Origin: an uncultured Acidobacteriia bacterium
GTDB lineage: Bacteria; Acidobacteriota; Terriglobia; Bryobacterales; Bryobacteraceae
DNA: 41,554 nucleotides
Reading direction: 5' to 3'
Assembly (NCBI GenBank): GCA_903929755.1
Contig: CAIYVZ010000212.1
Location: forward strand, 1 to 41,554
Under the pieces are notes generated by a model. It did no database searches, was not told the DNA's origin, and was given only the letters and a program-made list of their open reading frames with translations. Both the position numbers and the translations under genes were made by a program. Shown one piece after another: positions 16,397 through 25,643 of this stretch (position 1 is the first letter of the stretch; every line of letters begins with the position of its first letter).

Positions 16397-18625
16397 CTAC
16401 TTCAAGTGCACCGGTTGCGTGAACGCTCCGTTGCCCGCCGAATCCCAAATGGCAAAACGAACCCATTTCTTACCCGTGGCGTCAAAGGGGATGTGGAACT
16501 TGTGGTTCGACAGAGGGGCCATATCGGCCAGATCGATGATCTGCCGGTCCACCTTCTTGCCGTCGCTCCAGACGACTTCGGCGAACTCGGGCGGGAAGGT
16601 CCATTCGGCTTCCGTATTAAAGAAGCGCTTTGCCCCGGAGCCTTCGAGTGCCCAGTTCCGCAGCAGAACCTCGCCGCTGGAGATGAAGTAATCGCCGGCG
16701 CGCATCGCATCCAGCACCGGCCCCCAGCCTTCGTCAAACCGGGGAACCTTGTTGAGCTTCACGTAGTTCACCACCAGCTGCGGATACGTCTCGTCGTCCG
16801 GGAACTTCATGTACGTGTCGCCTTCCGCGATCATGTATTTCGCACCGGACCAGTTGTTCATATCGTCCAGCAGTTCCAGACACCTCACCTCGCAGAGACG
16901 CTTTTCACTCTGGTCAACCGGTAAAGACTGGTACGACCCGCCCAAGAAGCGGTCGCTGTTGAAGAATGCGGTGTCTTTGGTGGCGTCGGGATAACCGGCC
17001 GAACCCTTGGTGCGGGGGTGCGTTTGCCAGACAAAGCCCTGCTCCTGTTTGAGCAATTCCAGTTCGTTTTCGGCGGTTGAGGTGTGATAGACCTTGCCGT
17101 AGGGGGCGAGCGTCTCGGTGAAGGGTTTGGCGTTCGGATTCGCCGGTTTGCGCTCATGCGTGAAGTAGACCGGCTTCGGGAAGGTGAACATGTAGTGGCC
17201 GCCGAAGTTGGCGTCGGGCTCTTCGCCGGGGATCAGCAGAAAGTCCTTATCAGAAAAGCGGCGCGTGCCTTCGAAGTAAACCTTCTGCTCGTCGAGCCGG
17301 ACCTTGCCGGTGTCGGTAGCGTGTGAATCGCTGTGGAAGTCCGCCAGAATGGCAATGTTGATACCCAGCGAACGGAAGACCTGGAGCCAGGTCGGCTGGT
17401 AATCCATGGTCTTTGCGTCGGTGAGTTGCTCGTTGAGATGGAAATGGAAGTGGCTTACCAGAACCTTGAAGCCTGGAAGGGGCTTATACACGTCGTCATG
17501 CGTGTACGCCATCACTTCTTCCTGGGTGGCCTTGCCGTCCTTCGGGCTCAGGTAGAAATACATGGCCATACGCTGCCGGGTACCAGGAGGTGCGTTGTAG
17601 AGCGCGAAGTTATCCAGGTGGCCGCGCGCTTCCCCCACGCGCCGGTTCCAGACGGCATCGGAAATCCCGCCTGGCCGGAAGCTTTCTTCATGATCCGGCT
17701 GGTGGACGCCCAGCGCGAACTGGCCCTCACTGTCCTTGCGGTAATAAACGTAGCCGAGGTTGGTTTCAATTTCGCGGGAGAAGAAGAACTTGTGCGACGG
17801 CGGAAGCACCGCCAGCGCGCCCCCGCCCGTTTCCAGCAGCGCCAACCGATTGCGCGCCTTCAGGCCGACGGCCTCATCATTCACCGAGCCGCCAAAAGCA
17901 TACTGCTGCCAGCCCCGTGAGGTGTCGCGCCAGATCACCTTCGAATCATCGTGAATTTCGAAGCCTTTCAGCCCGCCCACGTATTTGTACGCGACGGAAT
18001 CCTGGTCCGTACTGGCGATCACCTCCTGCCGCAGCAGGTTGGAGCCGCGATAAGCGGTGTACTGCAGGGAACCGGAGAAAAGCCCCAGTTGCACGCCCGG
18101 GAAAGACACTTCCACACGTCCGCCCAGCGTCGTCACTTTGCAGCCCGTCAGGTTCCAGGCCGCCCAGTCGCGACGGATCTCTTCAGATTTGCGCGGCAGG
18201 TCCAGATTGGTGTTTCCCCGCCCCGGAATCATCAGCGGCGCATCCCAAAAGGCGTTCCATTTCTCCTTCGCGATCAGTTCCGGCGAGATGGCGATCCCCA
18301 GTTCCCGCAAAGGCTGCATTTGTTGTTCGGAAAGACGGCGTTTACCAGTAGTGACCTGATACTCGGGGGAAAGATCGTGGCCGAGGACAATCCACTTGCC
18401 GTTTGCCGCACGGACCGCAAGTTCCCTCACCACCGGTTTGCCATTCACCACCGCCAGGTCGGCGCGAAGTTGCTCATTGCGCTCGCCGGTCCAGGTGATC
18501 TGCGCCCCCTCGGGACGGCCTGCCACACTCAGACCCTGTTGGGCTTTGTAGCTGGTCATGTCGCAGGGCGCGGCTGCGGCGGTGATGGAAAAAACGAAGC
18601 CAAATGCCAAATTGCGAAGTCTCAT
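16397..18625 (-). CDS. Secreted PHP/CehA-like metallohydrolase
   Basis: This 742-residue protein has a signal peptide (MRLRNLAFGFVFSITAAAA). The first half is not recognised and is beta-rich. The second half shows, in order, motifs like those of PHP-superfamily CehA/McbA hydrolases: SHFHFHLNE at about 391 (in the place of DxHxH), LADFHSDSHATD at about 428, PGEEP at about 466 and WQTHPR at about 535. A late DAMRAGDYFISSGE near 650 resembles the family C-terminal signature. These His, Asp and Glu residues would bind catalytic metals. PHP members cleave phosphoesters or, in CehA/McbA, carbamate esters; the substrate here is unknown. It lies 10 bp after a secreted PCC-domain gene and is probably its operon partner. 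A C-terminal stretch from about 690 may be a small beta domain. Family assignment is by motif order and moderate. Confidence 0.6.
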   Translation of the reverse strand: MRLRNLAFGFVFSITAAAAPCDMTSYKAQQGLSVAGRPEGAQITWTGERNEQLRADLAVVNGKPVVRELAVRAANGKWIVLGHDLSPEYQVTTGKRRLSEQQMQPLRELGIAISPELIAKEKWNAFWDAPLMIPGRGNTNLDLPRKSEEIRRDWAAWNLTGCKVTTLGGRVEVSFPGVQLGLFSGSLQYTAYRGSNLLRQEVIASTDQDSVAYKYVGGLKGFEIHDDSKVIWRDTSRGWQQYAFGGSVNDEAVGLKARNRLALLETGGGALAVLPPSHKFFFSREIETNLGYVYYRKDSEGQFALGVHQPDHEESFRPGGISDAVWNRRVGEARGHLDNFALYNAPPGTRQRMAMYFYLSPKDGKATQEEVMAYTHDDVYKPLPGFKVLVSHFHFHLNEQLTDAKTMDYQPTWLQVFRSLGINIAILADFHSDSHATDTGKVRLDEQKVYFEGTRRFSDKDFLLIPGEEPDANFGGHYMFTFPKPVYFTHERKPANPNAKPFTETLAPYGKVYHTSTAENELELLKQEQGFVWQTHPRTKGSAGYPDATKDTAFFNSDRFLGGSYQSLPVDQSEKRLCEVRCLELLDDMNNWSGAKYMIAEGDTYMKFPDDETYPQLVVNYVKLNKVPRFDEGWGPVLDAMRAGDYFISSGEVLLRNWALEGSGAKRFFNTEAEWTFPPEFAEVVWSDGKKVDRQIIDLADMAPLSNHKFHIPFDATGKKWVRFAIWDSAGNGAFTQPVHLK

Positions 18626-18635
18626 GCAGGTCTCC

Positions 18636-19178
18636 TTAGCGGTAATTCTTGTCGTCCAGGTGCGTGAAGTCCACGCCGTCTTTCATGATGCCGATGGTGA
18701 CGATCCCGAAAGTAAATACCTCGGTTCCGGGCTCCAGATGGCCACCGAAAGCTTTGTCGGGTGTGGCGAGCGTCATGTGGGCGTGGATTTTGCCGTCGAT
18801 GATGTAGCCGTTCATGGAAATCAGGTCTGCCGGGGCGTTCGCGTTCTTCTCGAACATGTTCTTCGACGGCAGCTCGCGATTGCTCACCTGATGGAGGTGA
18901 TAACCGCGCACCGACCCGGCCCCGGCCAGAATTACAGCGTTCCTGATCTTCTGCTGCGCCACCATCTTCTCCAGGCCAGCCAGCATATCTGTCCCGAACT
19001 TGAAGCGCAGCGTGATTACCCGGTCAAACTGACCGTCAATCGCGTAGACCTCCGGGATCTTGTCGCTGTTCGGTTTCAGGTCGTCAGCCGGGTTCGGCGA
19101 GCGGTTCGTTTGTTCGCGGCGCGTCTCCTGGGCGAACAGCGCGGAGGCAAGGGCGAAAAGGAGGACCAGATTTCTCAT
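18636..19178 (-). CDS. Secreted PCC/DUF296-domain protein
   Basis: This protein is about 180 residues. The signal peptide (MRNLVLLFALASALFAQ) favours the ATG at 19178; an upstream ATG at 19187 adds MEP. The rest matches the PCC (DUF296) domain: YAIDGQFDRVITLRFKFGTD, the loop GAGSVRGYHLHQV, the pair GYIIDGKIHAHMTLATPD, then GGHLEPGTEVFTFG. PCC domains form trimers with a conserved His/Gly-rich pocket of uncertain function. Most bacterial members are cytosolic or fused to DNA-binding parts, so export is noteworthy. The gene precedes the PHP-like gene by 10 bp on the same strand and diverges from the secreted acetamidase-like gene 44 bp away. Confidence 0.8.
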   Translation of the reverse strand: MRNLVLLFALASALFAQETRREQTNRSPNPADDLKPNSDKIPEVYAIDGQFDRVITLRFKFGTDMLAGLEKMVAQQKIRNAVILAGAGSVRGYHLHQVSNRELPSKNMFEKNANAPADLISMNGYIIDGKIHAHMTLATPDKAFGGHLEPGTEVFTFGIVTIGIMKDGVDFTHLDDKNYR

Positions 19179-19222
19179 CGGTTCCATTCTATGCGGTTTG
19201 AAAACACCGCTAAACTTTTAAG

Positions 19223-20242
19223 ATGCGTACGCTGACTTCCGCCCTCGCCATCCTGTTGATCTCGCAACCGCTTTCCGCCATTCAGGTCTGGACCCTGAAA
19301 GCCACCCCGCAAACGGTCGTCATCGGCAACTATTCCGCGGCAACCCCGCCCGTCCTAACCATCAAATCCGGTGACATTGTGGAAATTGAGACGGTCTCGG
19401 GGAATCCCGCGGCGCTGGTCCGCATGGGTCTGGCCGAGAAAGACGTGCCGCCTGCCCTTGTGGCAATCGTTCGAGACGTGAAGGGCGGACCCGGTGGCCA
19501 TATCCTCACCGGGCCAATCGCCATTGAAGGCGCCGAACCAGGCGACACCCTGGAAGTCCACATCGAAAGCCTCAAACTGCCTGTGCCGTGGGCCTACAAC
19601 AGCTTCCGGTATACCAGCGGGTTCCTCACTGAGGACTTTCCCGGGTCCGCCTCCAAGCTGATTCCGCTGGACCTGACGCGGAAGGTGGCCAACTTCGCGC
19701 CCGGCATCGAGATCCCGCTCCGGCCCTTCTTCGGCAGCATGGGCGTGGCGCCGCCTCCCGATGCGGGCCGCTACAACAGCGCGCCTCCCTGGCAGCACGC
19801 GGGCAATCTGGACAACAAGGAGCTCGGCGCTGGAGCCGTTCTCTACATTCCCGTCTGGGCGAAAGGCGCACTGTTCCAGGTGGGCGACGGTCACGCGGGG
19901 CAGGGCGACGGAGAAGTGGATATCACTGCCATGGAAACCGCGCTGAACGGAACATTCCGTTTCGTGCTTCGCAAGGATCTGCACCTCAAGTGGCCCCGGG
20001 CGGAAACGCCGACTCACTACATCACGATGGGCATGAACGAGGAGCTGGTGGATGCTACGAAGCAGGCGGTTCGCGAAATGATCGAATTTCTGGTAACGGA
20101 AAAAGGTCTGTCACGCAACGATGCGTACATGCTTTGCAGCGTGGCAGTCGATTTTTCCATCACGCAGTTGGTGGATGGCAAAAAGGGAGTCCATGGCATG
20201 TTGCGGAAATCTCTGTTTACCGGGCCATCAGCGCAGAAGTGA
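19223..20242 (+). CDS. Secreted acetamidase/formamidase-family protein
   Basis: This 339-residue protein has an N-terminal signal peptide (MRTLTSALAILLISQPLSA). The body follows the FmdA/AmdA fold: GDIVEIETVSG near 50, then HILTGPIAIEGAEPGDTLEV (about 93-112), IPLRPFFGSMGVAPP (about 169-183) and the metal/active-site region VWAKGALFQVGDGHAGQGDG (about 213-232). The C-terminal part has NDAYMLCSVAVDFSITQLVDG. FmdA/AmdA enzymes hydrolyse short-chain amides to ammonia and the acid. The signal peptide places this one in the periplasm or outside. Its stop overlaps the convergent glycosyltransferase gene by 15 bp. It is divergent from the secreted PCC/PHP pair, suggesting a shared regulatory region and possibly a common substrate. 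Confidence 0.88.
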   Translation: MRTLTSALAILLISQPLSAIQVWTLKATPQTVVIGNYSAATPPVLTIKSGDIVEIETVSGNPAALVRMGLAEKDVPPALVAIVRDVKGGPGGHILTGPIAIEGAEPGDTLEVHIESLKLPVPWAYNSFRYTSGFLTEDFPGSASKLIPLDLTRKVANFAPGIEIPLRPFFGSMGVAPPPDAGRYNSAPPWQHAGNLDNKELGAGAVLYIPVWAKGALFQVGDGHAGQGDGEVDITAMETALNGTFRFVLRKDLHLKWPRAETPTHYITMGMNEELVDATKQAVREMIEFLVTEKGLSRNDAYMLCSVAVDFSITQLVDGKKGVHGMLRKSLFTGPSAQK

Positions 20243-21757
20243 CAAGGTTTCGCGGCCTTTACCGCGGACGAGCAGCGACATTTTCAGCCCCCGGCTTTCC
20301 CAGGAACGGGCCACGCGCATGGAGAGTATTTCGCCGATGCGTTCCGCGCCGAGTTGCGGTTCGTAGCCGTAAGTCGCGTGCATGAACCAAAGAACCGGAC
20401 CACTCGACAGAATATGCAGCGGATCCCACTCGGTGTTGTAGACGATGAGCACGTCGGGCCGGTTCGTGGCAAGCTGCGCAATCGTCGAAGCACGGAAGTC
20501 CTTCAGTTCAACTACTTCCCGCGCCTTTTCTACAAAGCCCAGTTCTGGTTTGCGCAGCGCATCGCTTACCGGAAAAGTGGTGGCAATCACGCCGGGAATA
20601 AAGTAGGCGGCGTTGGTTGCCTCCGCCTCCAGTTGCGTAAAGCTCACGAACGCCAGGTTGTTTTCAAAAGGGAACGGGTAGATGGGGTTAATGAAGTTCG
20701 CGGCGATGAGAGACGCCAGCAGCCCCCCCAACACCAGGCGTCGTGGCGTGCTGCCCAGAGCGCGCAGAGAAATGGCAAACGCCGCATAGACAATCGGCAG
20801 CACCGGCAGTAGATAGCGTTCCAGCACCGCCCCGCCCAATACGCTCACCATCAGGACCTGGGCGGCCACCAGCGACCCCGCAATTTGCCACGAACGACTC
20901 TTCAGCAGGGGCATCTTACGCCAGGCGACCAGTAATGCGACCGTCCCGAAGATATGTCCGGAGCCCACAAACAGGTAGTACAGCCGGCGCAGGATCGCGA
21001 ACGAGAGACGCGCGGGGTGCAGAGGGTAAAAAACGTTGTAATCCGTAAAGCTGGAACTGCCCAGCCAATGGCCGGTCGATGTTTTCAGCACCACGAGCCA
21101 GCCCAGCAGCGTGATGAAGGGCATCGCGAACCAGGCCGCGTCGCGGTACCGTTTCTCAGCAACCAGCCACCCCGCAAAAATCAGTGGGGCAACAATTCCG
21201 GTCTCTTTAATAAGGACCAGCACAATACAAGTGATCGCCGAATCGCGAAATCGATTTTGCAGAAAAAGCAGCAGCGCCAGGGCCATGGCCACCATTGCCG
21301 GCATATCCAGTTGAGCCAGCATCGCTTGCGCAAAGAACAGGGGCGAGATGCAAAGCAGTACCGGCGACACAATAGCGGGCGCCCCCGGACTGCCGCGCGA
21401 GAGGTCTATCGACAGCAGGAACGCGAAAAGCACGCCGAATGCCGCAATCGCCAGCATGGCCAGGCGCGTGGCGATATTCGAGTACCCAACCACCTTCCAT
21501 ACGGCGGCCAGGTACCCCATTACCAGAGGGGGATGGACGTTGGGGAGGGTACTGGTCGGAATCCAGTGGTTGCTGTGGAGTATGTCCAGCGCCGCCGGGA
21601 CGAACTGGCCCGCTTCGTCCCAATAGTACGGAGTTTCGAAGAGGGGTCCGTGTGCCGCGATCAGGAAAACCGCAAACACCAGCCAGACAATAATGTAGGA
21701 TTGCCGCCGGACACCCAGTCTCGGCGGCGGACCCTTTGGCTTTTTGGGTCCCGACAT
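20228..21757 (-). CDS. GT39-like integral membrane glycosyltransferase
   Basis: This polytopic membrane protein has about ten hydrophobic segments. After a basic proline-rich head (SGPKKPKGPPPR) the first segment begins SYIIVWLVFAVFLIAAHGPL. The first periplasmic loop, ETPYYWDEAGQFVPAALDIL, carries the acidic D-E pair typical of GT39/PMT-type (GT-C fold) enzymes, which move sugars from polyprenyl-phosphate donors. NVHPPLVMGYLAAVWKVVGY follows the usual pattern. The C-terminal 130 residues form a soluble domain. The acceptor is unknown. The frame stays open to an ATG at 21889, but that start would overlap the upstream DUF3467 gene by 62 bp. I prefer the ATG at 21757; a TTG at 21811 is a further option. 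The 3' end overlaps the amidase gene by 15 bp. Confidence 0.75.
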   Translation of the reverse strand: MSGPKKPKGPPPRLGVRRQSYIIVWLVFAVFLIAAHGPLFETPYYWDEAGQFVPAALDILHSNHWIPTSTLPNVHPPLVMGYLAAVWKVVGYSNIATRLAMLAIAAFGVLFAFLLSIDLSRGSPGAPAIVSPVLLCISPLFFAQAMLAQLDMPAMVAMALALLLFLQNRFRDSAITCIVLVLIKETGIVAPLIFAGWLVAEKRYRDAAWFAMPFITLLGWLVVLKTSTGHWLGSSSFTDYNVFYPLHPARLSFAILRRLYYLFVGSGHIFGTVALLVAWRKMPLLKSRSWQIAGSLVAAQVLMVSVLGGAVLERYLLPVLPIVYAAFAISLRALGSTPRRLVLGGLLASLIAANFINPIYPFPFENNLAFVSFTQLEAEATNAAYFIPGVIATTFPVSDALRKPELGFVEKAREVVELKDFRASTIAQLATNRPDVLIVYNTEWDPLHILSSGPVLWFMHATYGYEPQLGAERIGEILSMRVARSWESRGLKMSLLVRGKGRETLSLLR

Positions 21758-21827
21758 GAGTCGCGCCAATTCTCGGTTAAAGAGTTCTGGGGCCGCGTCT
21801 ACGCCGAACAACGCCGGAAGCGCTTCG

Positions 21828-22118
21828 TTACTGGATGAAGCCGGAACCGGCTTTGGGTTCGAGCCGGATTTCGCCGAATGCGGATTCATACTGTGAGACG
21901 TTCTGCTGCAGGAGTCCGAGCAGCGCTTTGGCTTGCTGAGGGCTTACGTAGATGCCCTGGAAATTTTCAATGTTTACCGTGTCGCTGGCAACCTGGTCCA
22001 GCTTGCCGAACATGAGAACAAAGTCCCAGAGACTGACCCGGATCTGGACGCTGTTCGCGTAGTTGTCCCGGTAGTCTTCTGATTTCGCGACGACTATCTT
22101 CGGCTGGGAAGGTTGCAT
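21828..22118 (-). CDS. DUF3467-domain protein
   Basis: This small cytoplasmic protein of 96 residues matches the DUF3467 family over its length: YANSVQIRVSLWDFVLMFGK at about 20-39, IYVSPQQAKALLGLLQQNV at about 56-74, and the terminal YESAFGEI. The function of the family is unknown. The gene lies just upstream of the GT39-like gene on the same strand and diverges from the DUF1592 gene across 91 bp. Confidence 0.85.
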   Translation of the reverse strand: MQPSQPKIVVAKSEDYRDNYANSVQIRVSLWDFVLMFGKLDQVASDTVNIENFQGIYVSPQQAKALLGLLQQNVSQYESAFGEIRLEPKAGSGFIQ

Positions 22119-22162
22119 TGCAATTCATGGTAACAAGGAGGGCTTTCGCGCACGCCGTTTCA

Positions 22163-22179
22163 TTGGCACGCTGCTTGAC
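22163..22179 (+). promoter_or_regulatory. Near-consensus sigma-54 -24/-12 element
   Basis: The 17-mer at 22163-22179 reads TTGGCACG, four bases, then TTGAC. The -24 half (TTGGCACG) is perfect and the -12 half is correctly spaced, but the near-invariant GC of TTGC is GA. It lies 31 bp before the ATG of the DUF1592 gene. A sigma-70 reading using the same TTGACC as -35 gives a poor -10, so neither is secure. Confidence 0.3.
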
Positions 22180-22209
22180 CCCCGACTGGAATAGAATAAC
22201 GACATCAGT

Positions 22210-25200
22210 ATGAAACACGATCGTAGAGAAGGGTCCCCCTCTGTCCGCTGGTTTTTGCAAAGGCCTCTGCAAATTGTGGCGCTGTCCATTGTGGCGCTGT
22301 TGGTTGTTTCCGGTTTGATGCGGGGTGCCGACACAACGCCCCCCAGCGCGACCGCGACTTTCGAAAAATATTGCATGCAGTGCCACGGCAAAGAGCCGGG
22401 CATGGGCGGCGTCAGCCTGCGGGCTATGGCGGCTGGGCCTATGACCGACGCGGCCTTCCCCAAGTGGCAGCGCGTTGTTCAGGCTCTCGACGCCAACCGC
22501 ATGCCCCCCAAGGGTATGCCGCAGCCGAGTGAGCAGGAAAAGCAGCACGCGCTGGCGTGGGTAAAGCAAGAACTGACCTCTTATGCCAATAAAAATGCCG
22601 GTGACCCGGGCAAAGTAACGGTCCGTCGGCTTACGGGTGCCGAGTATGGCTACACGCTGAAGGACATCACCGGACTGGATCTGGACCTGACCCGTGATCT
22701 CGCGAATGATTCCGTGGGCGGCGAAGGCTTCATGAACTTTGGCGATGTCCAGTTCATGCAGGACGCCGGCATGGAGCGCTATCTGGAAGCCGCTAAAATT
22801 GTGGCCGATCACGCGGTCATCGGTGCAGGCCCCATCGAGTTTTTTGCCGATCCAGGGCAGACCGGGTTTGAGCTTTCTGCCATCACGCGGCTGAAGGATA
22901 TTTACGGCAAGTACGGCCTGCGCACAGTATCGGGCGAAGGCGGCATTATGTTTGGCCTCGACAAGTACACCCGGGCGTTTTACATCGCCTGGGAATACCG
23001 ATATCGCAACGAACTGGGGCAGAAGGCCACGACGCTGGAGAGCCTGGCGAAAGCTGAAAATCTGGAACCACGCTTTGCGCAGCATGTTTGGTCCGTGCTG
23101 AACCGGCCAACGCTTGGTTATCCCCTTTCGGAAGTGGCCGCACGCTGGAAGAAATTGCCGCCCCCCACAACCGACCTGAAGGTTAGTACTGGTCTGGCAC
23201 GCGCCGGAGCTGAAGATATACAAAAATTCGCGACCACCTGGCCGAGCTGGCTCTTCGTCCGTGGCGACGTGGCTGCCGGTGGTGCGGGCGATGAAAGCCC
23301 CCTGCAGTTTAACGACAAGAGCCTCGCGGCCGAAAAAACGCATCACTTTACCCTCAACGCCTTTGGTAGTGCGGGGCGCGGACGCTCCATGAGCGCCGGG
23401 CCGCACAAGGTTTATCTGATTGTGGCTCCAGTGAACCCGGGGCTCACGGCGAAACAGACGGTCATCTGGCGAAACCCGACGGTTGCCATGCGGCCGGTAC
23501 CGGCTGGCCGTGGTCCGGCCCCGGTTACCGGAGCCGCCGCTGCCGGAACGGTGGCTGACCCTGCCACGCAGGCTCAGATTCAGGCTCTCCGCGGGCGGGG
23601 TGCTGTGAGTCCCCGCGTGCCGCTGAAATCAGTTCTGGATGCGGCGACAGTGGCGCGTCTCGGCTTCGGCAAGAGCCACGACGATGTCAAGCTGGGCGAG
23701 AACGATTTCGTCTCCGACGGCTCGGTTTCATTTGACGTTCTGGTTGCCCCGGATTCGATTGGCTTCGATGTTCAGGTAGACGCGGAAATCGGCGGCCAGC
23801 ATGACCAGGTCCTGCGGCTGACCATCTCGGACCGCGCAGACGGTGGCGCCGCCCGCGGCACTCCGCCCCACGCAATCCTGGGAGATCCCGAGTCTGCCGT
23901 CTACAAGACCTTCAAGGCCGGGGTGATGGAGTTGGCGACACTCTTGCCCCCGAACTCCCACGCCGAGCCGACGCCGGCCGACAAAGACCCGCCTCCAGCC
24001 CCGTTTGATCCGACTTTCAACACCCCGGAACACGACGCTTTCGATACCCGCGTGAAGTATCTGCGTGACGACAAGTTCGTCTACGACTACATGATCGACG
24101 ACGCCACCCGGAAGCGCCTGACCTGGGGGTGGGCTGATCTGAAGACATCCTTCGAGTACTACGATGCGTATCTGGATATGTTGGTCCAGAAGTATAAGTA
24201 CGACTTGAAGGGCACAAAAATGGCGACCCTGACCAAAGTGCAGGTCGATGCCATGCCCACCGAGCTTCGGCAGTGGGTGGGCCCACTGCGCAACGATTAC
24301 CTGGAGACCACCGCCACCGAGGCTGCCGGGAAATCGCAACATATTGAAGACTGCCTGAAATTCGCCAGTCAGGCGTGGCGCAGACCGCTCACTGACAAGG
24401 AAAAAGAGAGCCTTCGGGCTTTCTATCGGACGACGCTTGCCGAGGAAAAGGATCACAGGAAGGCGATCCGTGCCGTCCTGACCCGCATTCTGGTGTCCCC
24501 CGGTTTCCTGTACCGGGTCGAGTTGGCGTCTGACGCGGCTGGCGTGAAGCCTCTGAACGACTGGGAACTTGCCGGCCGTCTCAGCTACTTCCTCTGGTCT
24601 TCCGTGCCCGATGAAGAACTTCGCCGCGCCGCTGGCGCCGGGGAACTGCGGAGTTCCGCGAACGTGCAAAGCCAGGTTCGCCGCATGCTGGCGGACCCTA
24701 AGGCTCGGCGTCTCTCCACCGAATTCTTCGGGCAGTGGCTGGGTTTCTACCGCTTCGACCAGTACAAAGGTGTGGATACGGGGCGCTTCCCCGAGTTCAC
24801 CGACAAGGTTCGCGCGGCCATGTACGACGAATCCGTATCATTTTTTGAGTACGTGGTCCGTCAAAACCGACCCATCAAAGATATTCTGTTCGCCGACTAT
24901 TCCTTCCTGAATCAGCCGCTCGCCAAGTACTATGGCGTGCCGAAAGAAGTAAAATCCGACGGTGCCGTAGAGAAAATAGATGGCGCGAATGCCTTTAAAC
25001 GCGGCGGGTTGCTGCGTCTGGGGGCTATTTTGACCGTGACGTCCGCCCCGCTGCGGACCAGTCCCGTGAAGCGTGGCGACTGGGTGATGCGCCGCATTCT
25101 GGGAACGCCCGTACCTCCGCCCCCCGCAGATGCCGGCTCCATTCCGGCAGATGACAAGCTGTTCGGCGCGATGACGCTGCGCGAAAAACTGGAATCCCAT

Positions 25201-25641
25201 AAGCGGAACGCCACGTGCGCGGGTTGCCACACCCGGATCGACCCTCTGGGCTTTCCTCTGGAACACTATGATTCCACAGGTCGCTGGCGCGACAAATACG
25301 TGGACGGCAAGGATATCTACGACGGCGGCACGCTGCTGGATAAGACCGAAATCTCCGGTGCGCAGGGCCTGATCGACTACCTTCGCACAAAGGAAGCCCT
25401 GGTTCGTCGCCAGTTGGCGTTCAAGCTGATCGGCTACTCGCTCGGCCGCACCGTCCTCCCCTCCGACACGCCGCTGATTGACCAGATGGTGGCGGCTGGC
25501 GGCGACAGCACTTTCGCCGATCTGGCAGCGCAGATTGCCACCAGCAAGCAGTTCCGCAACCGTCCGGCCCGGGAACTAACGCCGGCGACGAAGCAAATAG
25601 CAGCAAACGTGAGAAACTCAGGCAAGGCAGGTACGGAATAA
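22210..25641 (+). CDS. DUF1592-type cytochrome-domain protein (DUF1587/1592/1588/1585)
   Basis: This exported protein of 1143 residues has an N-terminal hydrophobic anchor/signal (about 20-38, [18 protein letters not shown]). A cytochrome-c-like haem site, YCMQCHG, lies at about 56. The DUF1587 region follows ([20 protein letters not shown] at about 138). The middle part is long and carries a family-specific insert. DUF1595/1592-type sequence starts near 715 ([20 protein letters not shown]) and [10 protein letters not shown], with [20 protein letters not shown] at about 785. DUF1588 holds [20 protein letters not shown] and a second CxxCH ([13 protein letters not shown]) at about 1003, and DUF1585 closes the protein. 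Such proteins are abundant in Planctomycetes and Acidobacteria; the biochemical role is unknown, though haem-dependent oxidation of a complex substrate is often suggested. The next gene follows 2 bp later. Confidence 0.93.
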   Translation: MKHDRREGSPSVRWFLQRPLQIVALSIVALLVVSGLMRGADTTPPSATATFEKYCMQCHGKEPGMGGVSLRAMAAGPMTDAAFPKWQRVVQALDANRMPPKGMPQPSEQEKQHALAWVKQELTSYANKNAGDPGKVTVRRLTGAEYGYTLKDITGLDLDLTRDLANDSVGGEGFMNFGDVQFMQDAGMERYLEAAKIVADHAVIGAGPIEFFADPGQTGFELSAITRLKDIYGKYGLRTVSGEGGIMFGLDKYTRAFYIAWEYRYRNELGQKATTLESLAKAENLEPRFAQHVWSVLNRPTLGYPLSEVAARWKKLPPPTTDLKVSTGLARAGAEDIQKFATTWPSWLFVRGDVAAGGAGDESPLQFNDKSLAAEKTHHFTLNAFGSAGRGRSMSAGPHKVYLIVAPVNPGLTAKQTVIWRNPTVAMRPVPAGRGPAPVTGAAAAGTVADPATQAQIQALRGRGAVSPRVPLKSVLDAATVARLGFGKSHDDVKLGENDFVSDGSVSFDVLVAPDSIGFDVQVDAEIGGQHDQVLRLTISDRADGGAARGTPPHAILGDPESAVYKTFKAGVMELATLLPPNSHAEPTPADKDPPPAPFDPTFNTPEHDAFDTRVKYLRDDKFVYDYMIDDATRKRLTWGWADLKTSFEYYDAYLDMLVQKYKYDLKGTKMATLTKVQVDAMPTELRQWVGPLRNDYLETTATEAAGKSQHIEDCLKFASQAWRRPLTDKEKESLRAFYRTTLAEEKDHRKAIRAVLTRILVSPGFLYRVELASDAAGVKPLNDWELAGRLSYFLWSSVPDEELRRAAGAGELRSSANVQSQVRRMLADPKARRLSTEFFGQWLGFYRFDQYKGVDTGRFPEFTDKVRAAMYDESVSFFEYVVRQNRPIKDILFADYSFLNQPLAKYYGVPKEVKSDGAVEKIDGANAFKRGGLLRLGAILTVTSAPLRTSPVKRGDWVMRRILGTPVPPPPADAGSIPADDKLFGAMTLREKLESHKRNATCAGCHTRIDPLGFPLEHYDSTGRWRDKYVDGKDIYDGGTLLDKTEISGAQGLIDYLRTKEALVRRQLAFKLIGYSLGRTVLPSDTPLIDQMVAAGGDSTFADLAAQIATSKQFRNRPARELTPATKQIAANVRNSGKAGTE

Positions 25642-25643
25642 CC

